Notes under the pieces: generated by a model | Databases searched by the model: none | What the model was told of the DNA's origin: nothing | The model's input: the letters and a program-made list of their open reading frames with translations, nothing else | Shown here: positions 6,946-14,301 of the stretch, in pieces | Layout: each line of letters starts with the position of its first letter | How positions within the stretch are numbered: position 1 is the first letter of the stretch | Translations under genes and position numbers: made by a program | Source of the DNA: Gemmatimonadota bacterium | GTDB lineage: Bacteria; Gemmatimonadota; Gemmatimonadetes; Gemmatimonadales; GWC2-71-9 | Direction: 5' to 3' | Length of the DNA: 19,383 nucleotides | NCBI GenBank assembly: GCA_003220955.1 | Contig: QHTW01000217.1 | Span: 1 to 19,383, forward strand

Positions 6946-7305
6946 TCAAATTAATGGCTTGAGACTCCTGGTGTGTACCTCTTCCTTCAGCTTCTCCACA
7001 AACTCCTGAACCGGCATCACCACCTGCTTGTTTCCCGACCCCCTCACCCGCACCGCGACCGACTTAGCCTCTGCTTCCCGCTGTCCGACCACGGCCATGT
7101 AAGGAATCTTGTGAGTCTCGGCGTCGCGGATCTTGTAGTTCAACGTCTCCGAGCGCTCATCGAGGTGCGAGCGGATTCCTGCCTTTTGGAGCGCATCATG
7201 CACGGCCCGCGCCGCGTCGAGCTGCGCGTCGGAGATCGGCAGCACCCGAACCTGCTCCGGCGACAGCCAGAGCGGAAACGCTCCCGCGAAATGCTCGATC
7301 AGGAA
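6946..7305 (-). CDS. thrS: Threonine--tRNA ligase, C-terminal part out of frame with the rest
   Basis: Continues the synthetase after the frame break: FLIEHFAGAFPLWLSPEQ (end of the catalytic domain), then the anticodon-binding domain from VLPISDAQLDAA to the TGA at 6946. Motifs typical of this domain are KAGIRSHLDERSETLNYKIRDA and KIPYMAVVGQREA, written here as separate short stretches of a ~100-residue alpha/beta fold. The frame is open upstream to the break at about 7303-7309. The first possible internal start (GTG at 7245) has no Shine-Dalgarno sequence, so an independently translated subunit is unlikely. The shift relative to the N-terminal part is +1, consistent with loss of about 32 nt. 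The domain assignment is secure; as written in this sequence it would not be joined to its catalytic domain. Confidence 0.88.
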   Translation of the reverse strand, partial: FLIEHFAGAFPLWLSPEQVRVLPISDAQLDAARAVHDALQKAGIRSHLDERSETLNYKIRDAETHKIPYMAVVGQREAEAKSVAVRVRGSGNKQVVMPVQEFVEKLKEEVHTRSLKPLI

Positions 7306-8863
7306 ACCCGTGAATCACCGTGCGGTGCGGCTTGTTGTCCGCCCCGGTGTACTCGAGCTTGAAGCGCTCCGGCAACTCGTAGTCGAGCTGGATCGTAGCG
7401 CCCTGCCACTCCCGGCCGATCGCGTCGTTGAACTTGATGTCGATCTTGGGACCGTAAAACGCACCCCCGCCGATGTCCATCCGGTACGTCAACCCTCTGC
7501 GCTTCAACGCGCTTTCCAGCGCCTGCTCGGCGACGTCCCACATGCGGTCGTCGCCGAGCTTCTTGTCGGGGCGAGTCGCCAGATCGAGCCGGTACTGCAG
7601 CCCAAACGTCTTCCCCATCACCAGCTCGACGATGTCGAGCAGGTTGAAGATTTCCTCCTCGATCTGGTCTTCACGCAGGAAGATGTGCGCATCGTCCATC
7701 GACAACCCGCGCACTCGCAGCATCCCGTGCAGCGTCCCCGAGCGCTCGTTGCGATACACGTTCGCAATCTCCGCCAGGCGAATCGGCAGATCGCGATAGC
7801 TGCGCTGCTGGCTCGCGTACACGAGGATGTGCATGGGGCAGTTCATCGGCTTGACGCGATAGTGCACTTCTTCCGACTCACCCTCACCCGCTGCCATCGC
7901 CGGGAACTGGTTCGCGGCATACAGCGGCAGGTGCCCCGAGCGCAGGAACAGCTGCTCGCGAGTCACGTGCGGCGTGTACACGAGCTGGTAGCCGCGCTGC
8001 AGAATGATGTCCTCGATGAAGCGCCGCAGCTCGAAATTCAGGATCGCGCCGTTCGGATGCCACAGAATCAGCCCCGGTCCGACGTCTTCCTGAATCGAGT
8101 AGAGATCGAGCTGCTTGCCGATGACGCGGTGATCGCGCTTGCGCGCTTCCTCGAGCCGCGTGATGTACTGATCGAGGTCCTGTTTGGAGAACCATGCGGT
8201 CCCGTAAATGCGCTGCAGCATCTGGCGGCGCTCATCGCCGCGCCAGTACGCCCCCGCAGCGTGCAGCAGCTTGAAATGCTTGATCCGCCCCGTGCTCGGC
8301 ACGTGCGGCCCCCGGCACAGATCGACGAACGGGCCGTCGGTATAGACCGAGATGACTTCGTTCGGCCCCAAGTCGCCGATGCGTTCGAGCTTGAGCGGGT
8401 CATCGGTGAAGCGCTTCTTGGCCTCAGCCCGCGACACTTCCTCGCGCACGAACGGATAATCCTGCTTGGTGACCTCGGCCATTTTCTGCTCGATGGCTTC
8501 GAGATCCTCCGGCGTAAACGGCCGGCCGATGTCGAAGTCGTAGTAAAACCCGTCTTCGATGGGCGGGCCGAACCCGATCTGCGCTTTGGGAAAGAGCTGC
8601 CGCACGGCGGTCGCCAGCACGTGCGCCGAGGAGTGGCGCAGCACGTCGAGCGCCTGGGGATCTTTGTCCGTCAGGATCGAGACCTTCACGCCATCCGGGA
8701 GCGGCCGCTGCAGATCGCGCACGTCGCCGTTGACGCGAATGGCGAGCGCGGCCTTGGCCAGGCCGGGTCCGATCGCCTTGGCGAGGTCCGCGCCCGTCGC
8801 GCCCGCCGGCAGGGTCTTCGTGCTCCCATCCGGCAGGACGACCTGAATCTCGGAAGGGGCCAT
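7196..8863 (-). CDS. thrS: Threonine--tRNA ligase, main part; frame broken near 7306
   Basis: Charges tRNA-Thr in the cytosol. Domains in order are TGS (about 1-64), the editing domain with HSSAH (77-81), and the class II catalytic core with RIYGTAWFSK (218-227), KPMNCPMH (338-345) and RNERSGTLHGMLRVRG (371-386). Zinc ligands C342, H393 and H518 correspond to E. coli C334, H385 and H511. Immediately after H518 the expected segment with class II motif 3 and its invariant arginine (E. coli RAILGSMERFIG) is missing and the frame shifts by +1; residues after ~519 are spurious. The ATG at 8863 follows the stop of the 59-aa membrane protein gene by 2 nt. Without motif 3 the product would be inactive. 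Since thrS is normally essential, a sequence or assembly error is the first explanation to test. Gene identity is certain. Confidence 0.93.
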   Translation of the reverse strand: MAPSEIQVVLPDGSTKTLPAGATGADLAKAIGPGLAKAALAIRVNGDVRDLQRPLPDGVKVSILTDKDPQALDVLRHSSAHVLATAVRQLFPKAQIGFGPPIEDGFYYDFDIGRPFTPEDLEAIEQKMAEVTKQDYPFVREEVSRAEAKKRFTDDPLKLERIGDLGPNEVISVYTDGPFVDLCRGPHVPSTGRIKHFKLLHAAGAYWRGDERRQMLQRIYGTAWFSKQDLDQYITRLEEARKRDHRVIGKQLDLYSIQEDVGPGLILWHPNGAILNFELRRFIEDIILQRGYQLVYTPHVTREQLFLRSGHLPLYAANQFPAMAAGEGESEEVHYRVKPMNCPMHILVYASQQRSYRDLPIRLAEIANVYRNERSGTLHGMLRVRGLSMDDAHIFLREDQIEEEIFNLLDIVELVMGKTFGLQYRLDLATRPDKKLGDDRMWDVAEQALESALKRRGLTYRMDIGGGAFYGPKIDIKFNDAIGREWQGATIQLDYELPERFKLEYTGADNKPHRTVIHGFPDRAFRGSVSALAVAGAGSGAADLRRAARRGAGRA

Positions 8864-8865
8864 GT

Positions 8866-9045
8866 CTAAGGAGTAGCGGTAGTCGTTGCGCCGGCGGCGG
8901 GCGCGGCGCCCATCGGCGGCGTGCGCAAGCCGAACCGGAAGTAGAGTCCCACCGAAAGCAGAATCACGCCCGCGATCATTACCCAGCGGACGATGCGACC
9001 CGGCGGCAGTCTGTCATCGGACGACGACGATTTGGGATGCGTCAT
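8866..9045 (-). CDS. Small single-pass membrane protein of unknown function (59 aa)
   Basis: A 59-residue frame begins MTHPKSSSSDDRLPPG with ATG at 9045 and ends at TAG (8866-8868). It has a polar N-terminal tail with basic residues (R17, R20), one hydrophobic segment (about 22-36, VMIAGVILLSVGLYF) and an Ala/Thr/Pro-rich tail (43-59). This is the layout of a bitopic membrane protein with a short exported or cytoplasmic tail. It fills the space between thrS (2 nt downstream) and the divergent valS (36 nt upstream), with a TAGAAT box 8 nt before its ATG. No family was recognised. The tight placement and clean membrane segment make it a probable real gene, but homologs in the same position would be needed for proof. 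Confidence 0.6.
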   Translation of the reverse strand: MTHPKSSSSDDRLPPGRIVRWVMIAGVILLSVGLYFRFGLRTPPMGAAPAAGATTTATP

Positions 9046-9053
9046 TGGACGAT

Positions 9054-9059
9054 ATTCTA
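9054..9059 (-). promoter_or_regulatory. Candidate -10 box of a leaderless promoter, minus strand
   Basis: TAGAAT on the minus strand sits 8 nt upstream of the ATG of the 59-aa membrane protein gene, which has no Shine-Dalgarno sequence. It would drive that gene and thrS. It lies in the 36-nt divergent spacer, close to the oppositely facing valS box. No clear -35 box. Confidence 0.3.
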
Positions 9060-9070
9060 GTCGGCGCTTC

Positions 9071-9076
9071 TATATT
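9071..9076 (+). promoter_or_regulatory. Candidate -10 box of a leaderless promoter for valS
   Basis: TATATT lies 5 nt upstream of the valS ATG (9082). The only purine run, AAGGA (9077-9081), abuts the ATG and is too close to act as a Shine-Dalgarno sequence. A TTGGAC sequence at 9045-9050 resembles a -35 box but with a 20-nt spacer. A transcript from this box would start at or beside the ATG. Confidence 0.35.
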
Positions 9077-9081
9077 AAGGA

Positions 9082-10506
9082 ATGGCATACGATCCGCGGC
9101 CCGTAGAACCAGTCATTTACAAGCGCTGGCTCGACGCCGGCGTCTTCCAGCCGCGGCCCGATGGCGAGCCGTACGTCATCGTCATTCCCCCGCCCAACGT
9201 GACCGACGTCCTGCACGTCGGGCACGCGCTGAACAACGTGATCCAGGACGTGCTGATCCGCTTCGAGCGGATGCGCGGCCGCGCCGCCGAGTGGCTGCCG
9301 GGGACGGACCACGCCGGCATCGCGACGCAGAATGTCGTCGAGAAACGGCTCGCCGCTGAAGGCAAGACGCGCTTCGACCTGGGCCGCGACGCGTTCGTCG
9401 CGCGCACGTGGGAGTACGTCCGGAAGACCGGCAGCACCATCATCGAGCAGCTCAAGATCATCGGCTGCTCCTGCGACTGGAGCCGGCAGCGCTTTACGTT
9501 CGATCCCGAATACGCCGCCGCCGTGCGCGAAGTATTCGTGCGCCTGTGGGACGAAGGGCTCATCTACCGCGGTCACCGCGTGATCCACTGGTGCCCGCAT
9601 TGTTTGACTGCGCTGTCGGACGAAGAGGCCGAGCACCACGAGACGCAGGGAAACCTGTACTACATCAGGTATTTGTTGCTAGACGGTTCGGGCTCAGTCA
9701 CAGTCGCGACGACGCGCCCCGAAACGATGTTCGGCGATATCGGCCTCGTGTTCAATCCGAAGGACAGCCGCTACAAGAGCCTCAAGGGCAAGCGCGTGAA
9801 GATCCCGCTGTCCGGCGTCGAGATTCCGATCGCCGTCGATGACGCGGTCGATCAGGCGTTTGGCACGGGCATGCTCAAGATCACGCCGGCGCACGACGCC
9901 AACGATTTTGAGATTGCCAACCGGGTGTGGCCAAAGGAAGCGAAGCCGCTGATCATGACCGAGGACGCGCGGATGGAGAAATCGCCGCGCGTGCCAGCCG
10001 ATCTCCCAGGGCTCGACCGCTTCGACGCGCGCAAGAAGATCGTGAAGCAGTTGGAGAAGGAAGGCTTGCTCGTAAAGGTCGAGCAGCACCAGCACGCGGT
10101 GCGGCGCTGCTATCGCTGCGACACGGTCGTCGAGCCGCGACTCTCCGACCAATGGTTCGTGAAAATGCAGCCGCTCGCCGAGCCGGTGCTCGCCGAATAT
10201 CGCAGATGGAGAACATCCGCGATTGGAACATCTCGCGGCAGCTGTGGTGGGGACACCGGGTGCCGGTATTCACCTGCGCCAACGGCCATCAGTGGGCCGA
10301 CCGCGAGGATCCGAAGCAGTGCCCCACGTGCGGCGCGAGCGTGCAGCAGGATCCCGACGTGCTCGACACATGGTTTTCGTCCTGGCTGTGGCCGTTCGCT
10401 ACGTTCGGGTGGCCGCACGACACGCCGGACCTGCGCCGCTTTTATCCGGGCCACACGCTGGTCACCGCGCCGGAGATCCTGTTCTTCTGGGTCGCCCGCA
10501 TGCTGA
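9082..10506 (+). CDS. valS: Valine--tRNA ligase, N-terminal part; frame broken near 10203
   Basis: Charges tRNA-Val. The class I HIGH signature is HVGH (45-48) within PPPNVTDVLHVGHALNN. It is followed by WLPGTDHAGIATQ (75-87), EQLKIIGCSCDWSR, IHWCPHCLTALSDEEAEH, the editing domain with VATTRPETMFGDIG and GTGMLKITPAHDANDFEI, then CYRCDTVVEPRLSDQWFVKM. Sequence stays homologous up to about Y373-R374 and becomes nonsense after 10203. Compared with other ValRS, about 16-17 residues including the usual FVPERW stretch are missing before the MENIRDWNISRQ region, which continues in another frame. The ATG at 9082 gives the standard N-terminus (AYDPRPVEPVIYKRW). The gene diverges from the thrS side. 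Identity is certain; function as written is doubtful. Confidence 0.93.
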   Translation: MAYDPRPVEPVIYKRWLDAGVFQPRPDGEPYVIVIPPPNVTDVLHVGHALNNVIQDVLIRFERMRGRAAEWLPGTDHAGIATQNVVEKRLAAEGKTRFDLGRDAFVARTWEYVRKTGSTIIEQLKIIGCSCDWSRQRFTFDPEYAAAVREVFVRLWDEGLIYRGHRVIHWCPHCLTALSDEEAEHHETQGNLYYIRYLLLDGSGSVTVATTRPETMFGDIGLVFNPKDSRYKSLKGKRVKIPLSGVEIPIAVDDAVDQAFGTGMLKITPAHDANDFEIANRVWPKEAKPLIMTEDARMEKSPRVPADLPGLDRFDARKKIVKQLEKEGLLVKVEQHQHAVRRCYRCDTVVEPRLSDQWFVKMQPLAEPVLAEYRRWRTSAIGTSRGSCGGDTGCRYSPAPTAISGPTARIRSSAPRAARACSRIPTCSTHGFRPGCGRSLRSGGRTTRRTCAAFIRATRWSPRRRSCSSGSPAC

Positions 10507-11663
10507 TGTCGGGCTACCACTACATGGGTCAGCGGCTGCCGTTTCGCACCGTGTACCTGCACGGCACGGTGCGCGACACGAAACACCGCAAGATGTCGAA
10601 GTCGCTCGGCAACGGGATCGACCCGCTCGACGTCGTGAAGTTGTTCGGCGCCGACGCACTGCGCTGGACCCTGATCGCCGGCAGCTCACTCGGCGCCGAT
10701 GTCATCCTCGATCCCAACGATCTCGAGACGGCGTTCGCGCCGGGCCGCAATTTCGCGAACAAGCTGTGGAACATCGCGCAGTTCGTCCTGGGCCAGCTGC
10801 CGAACAGCGTGCCCGCAATCGATGCGATCGATCGGCGCTCGCTCACGCTGGCCGACCGCTGGATTCTGTCGCGCGCGCAGGCCGTGATCCGCGAAGCAAC
10901 GGCGTCGCTCGAGCAGTTCCGGCTCGATGAAGCCGCCAAGCGGTGCTTCGAGTTCGTGTGGAATGAGCTGGCTGACTGGTATGTCGAGGCCGTGAAACCC
11001 AGGCTCGACGATCCGGCTGCCAAAGCGGTCCTGGCGTACTGCCTCGATCTTTCGCTGCGCCTGCTTCAGCCGATCGTCCCGTTCATTTCTGAGGAGCTGT
11101 GGCAGAAGCTGCCCGGCCGCACAGCCACCGATCTGCTCGTGACCGCGGCGTGGCCGGCGCCGCGGCCCCAGCTCGACGATCCGCGCGCCGATCAGGAATT
11201 CGGCCGCGTGAAGACGGCGATCGAGCACATTCGCTCGATCCGCGCGGAGTACCGCGTCGCGCTGAAGACCAGGCTCAAAGCCACGATCGTGGCGCGCGGC
11301 AACGACAAGGCCACGACGTTCGACGGCGAGCGCGACACGATCGTGCGGCTGGCGCAGCTCGAGAGTCTCGCGCTCGACGGGGTACCCCAAGGTGTCGGCG
11401 CGCACGCCGTGTTCGGCGACGGCAGCGAAGTCGTCGTCGCGCTCGAGGGCGCCGTAGACGTCAGAATCGAATGTGAAAGACTTTCTGGTGAGCTCAATCG
11501 GCTTGAGAAGCAGCTGGGGAGCTTAGCGACTCGACTCAGCAGCGAAAGTTTCGTCTCGCGCGCGCCGCAGGAAGTCGTAGCCAAGGAGCGCGAAAAGGAA
11601 AAAGCATGGCGCGATCAGCGCGACGTCCTGGCCGCCAAGCTCAAGTCCCTGGGCTGCTCCTAG
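10206..11663 (+). CDS. valS: Valine--tRNA ligase, C-terminal part out of frame with the rest
   Basis: Resumes valS after the break with MENIRDWNISRQLWWGHRVP. It then has a zinc-ribbon-like CANGHQWADREDPKQCPTCG, DPDVLDTWFSSWLWPF, the KMSKS signature (10590-10604, in HRKMSKSLGNG), the anticodon-binding helices (WNIAQFVLGQLP, ELADWYVEAVKPRL) and the C-terminal coiled-coil arm (about RIECERLSGELNRLEKQL to KLKSLGCS). The frame is +2 relative to the upstream part, agreeing with a loss of 49 or 52 nt. Because essential residues occur on both sides and the missing stretch is not encoded in any frame at the junction, ribosomal frameshifting could not restore a normal protein. The 3' end contains the ribosome-binding site and start of the next gene (58-nt overlap). 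Confidence 0.9.
   Translation: MENIRDWNISRQLWWGHRVPVFTCANGHQWADREDPKQCPTCGASVQQDPDVLDTWFSSWLWPFATFGWPHDTPDLRRFYPGHTLVTAPEILFFWVARMLMSGYHYMGQRLPFRTVYLHGTVRDTKHRKMSKSLGNGIDPLDVVKLFGADALRWTLIAGSSLGADVILDPNDLETAFAPGRNFANKLWNIAQFVLGQLPNSVPAIDAIDRRSLTLADRWILSRAQAVIREATASLEQFRLDEAAKRCFEFVWNELADWYVEAVKPRLDDPAAKAVLAYCLDLSLRLLQPIVPFISEELWQKLPGRTATDLLVTAAWPAPRPQLDDPRADQEFGRVKTAIEHIRSIRAEYRVALKTRLKATIVARGNDKATTFDGERDTIVRLAQLESLALDGVPQGVGAHAVFGDGSEVVVALEGAVDVRIECERLSGELNRLEKQLGSLATRLSSESFVSRAPQEVVAKEREKEKAWRDQRDVLAAKLKSLGCS
11595..11600 (+). promoter_or_regulatory. Shine-Dalgarno of the lipoprotein gene, inside valS
   Basis: AAGGAA ends 5 nt before the ATG at 11606, inside the valS coding region. It fixes the start of the downstream lipoprotein and implies translational coupling of the two genes. 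Confidence 0.6.
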
Positions 11664-12976
11664 CCCTGCTGCTGGCCGGGGCGTGGCAGGCCTCGGGCGG
11701 CTGCGCGAGCGTCGGCACGCCACCGGGCGGGCCGCCCGACAGCACGCCGCCGCGCATTCTGCACGTGCAGCCCGAATCCGGCGCCGTCGTCCCCAACTAC
11801 GGCGGCGACGTGGTGATTCAGTTCGATGAAACGGTGGACGAGATGCCGAGCGCCGGAGGCATCGGAGGGTTGTCGGGGCAGGTGTTGCTGTCGCCGGTCG
11901 CGGGTCCGGTCAAGGTGAGCTGGCACCGCAGCAGCGTCGCCGTGAAGCCCAAAGAAGGGTGGAAGCCCCGCGTTTACCGGCTCGAGATTCTGCCCGGCTT
12001 TGTCGATCTGCGCCGCAACCGCAGCGACTCGGGCAAGACGGTGCTGTTCACGACGGGTCCGGAGATCGGCCACGGGCGCATCGGCGGCATCGTCCTCAAG
12101 TGGATCGAGCAAACGATTCTCGCGCGCGCGCTGATCGAGGCGGTGCCGCTGCCCGATACCATCGGGTACTTGACCCTGGCCGACTCGGGCGGCCAGTTCA
12201 ACCTCCAAAACCTCGCACCCGGACGCTACATCGTGTACGCGACGTCGGACGACAACGGCGATCGGCACCGCAGCCCACGCGAAGCCTACGACTCGACGCT
12301 GGTGACCCTCGACTCGAGCAGCAACGTGGCCCTCTTTGCGTTCCCGCACGACACGATTGCACCGCGGCCCCGCGGCGCGACATATGTCGATTCGATTACG
12401 GTGCGCGGCGACTTCAGCGAGGCGCTCGATCCCACCGCTCCGCTCGACACGGCTCAGGTCCACGTGCTGCAGCTCCCCGACTCGACGCCGATCGCCGTGG
12501 CCCAGATTCTCACGCAACGCCAGTACGATTCGCTGGCGAACACGCTGCGCCAGAAAGCCGAGTCTGCCGGCGCCGCCGCCATCAAGCACGACACCGCGGC
12601 CGCGCCGAACATTCATCCGACGGTACCGCCGGGACCTCCGGCGCAAGCGGCGCCTCCTCCCGCCCCCCCGCCCCGCGCGCAGCGGGCAGGACGCGGCCGC
12701 GGCGCTGCGGGGCCGACGCGGCCGGCGGTGGACACGGCGCTCGTGCGCAAGCTGCTCGCGCAGCGACCCGTTCCGTCGGATAAGATCGTGATTCGGCTGG
12801 TGCACCCGTTGAAGCCCGAGACGCGGTATGTCGTGCGCGTACAGGGCGCGACGAACCTCGTCGGGAGGAAGGGTGGCGGCGATATCGGCTTCACGGTGCC
12901 GAAGCCCGTTCCGGTAGACACCACGCGCCGCGCACCGCGCGCGATGCCCAAGCCTCCCCCGCCTCCCCCTCCATGA
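11606..12976 (+). CDS. Exported lipoprotein with Ig-like (Big_5/SbsA-type) and carboxypeptidase-like domains
   Basis: A 456-aa predicted envelope lipoprotein. An arginine-rich start (MARSARRPGRQ) is followed by a hydrophobic run (16-27) and SGGC, with C33 as the likely lipidated cysteine; S at -3 is not the commonest lipobox residue. Residues ~45-150 resemble a bacterial Ig-like Big_5 domain: STPPRILHVQPESGAVV, then FDETVDEMPS, then YRLEILPGFVDLRRN. Residues ~155-240 look like a carboxypeptidase-regulatory/CNA-B beta-sandwich (GQFNLQNLAPGRYIVYATSD, DNGDRHRSPREAYDS). A Pro/Ala-rich linker (about 335-375) and a proline-only tail (PKPPPPPPP) follow. The start overlaps valS by 58 nt but has a strong Shine-Dalgarno sequence. 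Its end overlaps selA by ATGA. This architecture is frequent in Gemmatimonadota and Bacteroidota envelope proteins. No enzymatic residues are visible, so a structural or adhesive role is likely; no gene name is assigned. Confidence 0.82.
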   Translation: MARSARRPGRQAQVPGLLLALLLAGAWQASGGCASVGTPPGGPPDSTPPRILHVQPESGAVVPNYGGDVVIQFDETVDEMPSAGGIGGLSGQVLLSPVAGPVKVSWHRSSVAVKPKEGWKPRVYRLEILPGFVDLRRNRSDSGKTVLFTTGPEIGHGRIGGIVLKWIEQTILARALIEAVPLPDTIGYLTLADSGGQFNLQNLAPGRYIVYATSDDNGDRHRSPREAYDSTLVTLDSSSNVALFAFPHDTIAPRPRGATYVDSITVRGDFSEALDPTAPLDTAQVHVLQLPDSTPIAVAQILTQRQYDSLANTLRQKAESAGAAAIKHDTAAAPNIHPTVPPGPPAQAAPPPAPPPRAQRAGRGRGAAGPTRPAVDTALVRKLLAQRPVPSDKIVIRLVHPLKPETRYVVRVQGATNLVGRKGGGDIGFTVPKPVPVDTTRRAPRAMPKPPPPPPP

Positions 12977-14301
12977 CCGATCCCCGGCGGCAGCTGCCCT
13001 CGATCGACGCGCTCCTGGCCGGCCCGGGAGTCGCGGCGCTCCTCGCCGAGCATCCGCGCGCGCTCGTCGTGAAGGCGGCCCGCGCCGCGGTCGACGCTGC
13101 GCGGCTCTCCGGCGGCGGGGCGCCGTCGGAAGGGTGGGATGAAGCAGTCCGCGTCGCGGTCCGGCGACTCGCCGAGCCGTCGCTCGCGCCCGTCATCAAC
13201 GCCACGGGCGTCGTGTTGCACACCAATCTGGGGCGAGCGCCGCTGGCTCGGGCGGCGATCGCCGCGATGACGCGCGTCGCGAGCGGATATGCCGCGCTTG
13301 AGTACGACCTGGGCCGCGGGACGCGCGGCTCCCGCCATGCCCATTGCCGCGATCTGCTGGTCGAGCTGACGCACGCGGCGGACGCGCTCGTCGTGAACAA
13401 CGCGGCCGGCGCGTTGCTCTTGGCGCTCAGCGCGCTCGTGCGTGGTGGTGAGGCCGTCGTGTCGCGAGGCGAGCTGGTCGAGATCGGCGGCTCGTTCCGG
13501 ATCCCCGATATCATGGCCCGCTCGGGCGCCCGGCTTGTTGAAGTCGGCACCACGAATCGCACGCATCCCCAAGACTACGATCGCGCCCTGACTCCCGACT
13601 CCAAGATCCTGCTCAAGGTCCACCGCTCGAACTTCCAGGTCACCGGGTTTACGGCCGACGTTGCCGTCGTCGAGCTGGCGGAGATGGCCCATGCGCGAGG
13701 GCTCGCGTGCATTTACGATCTCGGCAGCGGGCTGCTACTGAACCTTTCGGAGTGGGGACTGAGCGGGGAACCGACGGTTCCCGAAGCGGTCGCCGCGGGC
13801 GCCGATCTTGTCGTCTTCAGCGGCGACAAGCTGCTCGGCGGCCCGCAAGCCGGCATTCTGGTGGGCACGGAGCAGGCGATCGCGGCGTGCCGCGCCGATC
13901 CAATCGCGCGCGCGGTGCGCGCCGACAAGCTGACCCTGGCTGCGCTGGAAGCGACGCTGGCGCTCTACCGCGACCACGCCACGGCGCGCCGGGAAATCCC
14001 GATCCTGCGGATGCTGACGGAGGATCTGGACGAAGTGAAACGGCGTGCCACGGCGATACTCCAGGGCGTCGGTGCGAAGGGCGAGCTGATCGAAGGCGAT
14101 TCTGAGGTGGGTGGCGGCTCGTTCCCGGGAGCCAAGTTGCGGACGTGGCTCGTGGGGTTGCCCGAGGAGCGTCTCGCGGAGCGGCTGCGCTCGTTCGATC
14201 CCCCCATCATCGCGCGCGTCGCGGGCAGTCGCGTGTTGTTCGATGCGCGCACGATCTTCCCCGAGCAAGTCGAGACGCTGATCGCGGCACTCCGTGGCTA
14301 G
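12973..14301 (+). CDS. selA: L-seryl-tRNA(Sec) selenium transferase
   Basis: PLP enzyme that converts seryl-tRNA(Sec) to selenocysteyl-tRNA(Sec) using selenophosphate. Length 442 aa (family ~450-465). Visible motifs are NATGVVLHTNLGRAPL (76-91), GRGTRGSRHAHC (114-125), VSRGELVEIGGSFRIPDIM (163-181), EVGTTNRTH (190-198), LLKVHRSNF (213-221) and FSGDKLLGGPQAG with PLP lysine K286 (282-294; E. coli K295). The C-terminal region includes DKLTLAALEATL and VGGGSFPGAKL. The ATG at 12973 overlaps the lipoprotein stop by 4 nt, and its end overlaps the phosphatase gene by 8 nt. No selB, selC or selD is in the window, and I did not find a gene here with an internal Sec TGA codon. Its presence implies that the organism uses selenocysteine, or did until recently. 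Confidence 0.96.
   Translation: MTDPRRQLPSIDALLAGPGVAALLAEHPRALVVKAARAAVDAARLSGGGAPSEGWDEAVRVAVRRLAEPSLAPVINATGVVLHTNLGRAPLARAAIAAMTRVASGYAALEYDLGRGTRGSRHAHCRDLLVELTHAADALVVNNAAGALLLALSALVRGGEAVVSRGELVEIGGSFRIPDIMARSGARLVEVGTTNRTHPQDYDRALTPDSKILLKVHRSNFQVTGFTADVAVVELAEMAHARGLACIYDLGSGLLLNLSEWGLSGEPTVPEAVAAGADLVVFSGDKLLGGPQAGILVGTEQAIAACRADPIARAVRADKLTLAALEATLALYRDHATARREIPILRMLTEDLDEVKRRATAILQGVGAKGELIEGDSEVGGGSFPGAKLRTWLVGLPEERLAERLRSFDPPIIARVAGSRVLFDARTIFPEQVETLIAALRG

Noticed and set aside
6946..7305. Naturally split ThrRS with a separate anticodon-binding subunit
   Set aside because: The C-terminal frame is open and homologous well upstream of its first possible start, with no Shine-Dalgarno sequence, and motif 3 is missing from both parts.
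7196..7312. Programmed ribosomal frameshifting or translational bypassing as the cause of the thrS and valS breaks
   Set aside because: In both cases conserved residues are absent from every frame at the junction, so a slip or hop would not recreate a normal protein. There is also no inserted sequence to bypass.
7310..8869. Long plus-strand frame opposite thrS, and similar long frames opposite glyA/rpiB, purH and the thiolase
   Set aside because: They are antisense shadows typical of GC-rich genes; they lack recognisable domains and are rich in Arg, Ala and Val.
9082..11663. Selenocysteine read-through explaining broken genes near selA
   Set aside because: The breaks are frame changes with missing residues, not in-frame TGA codons.
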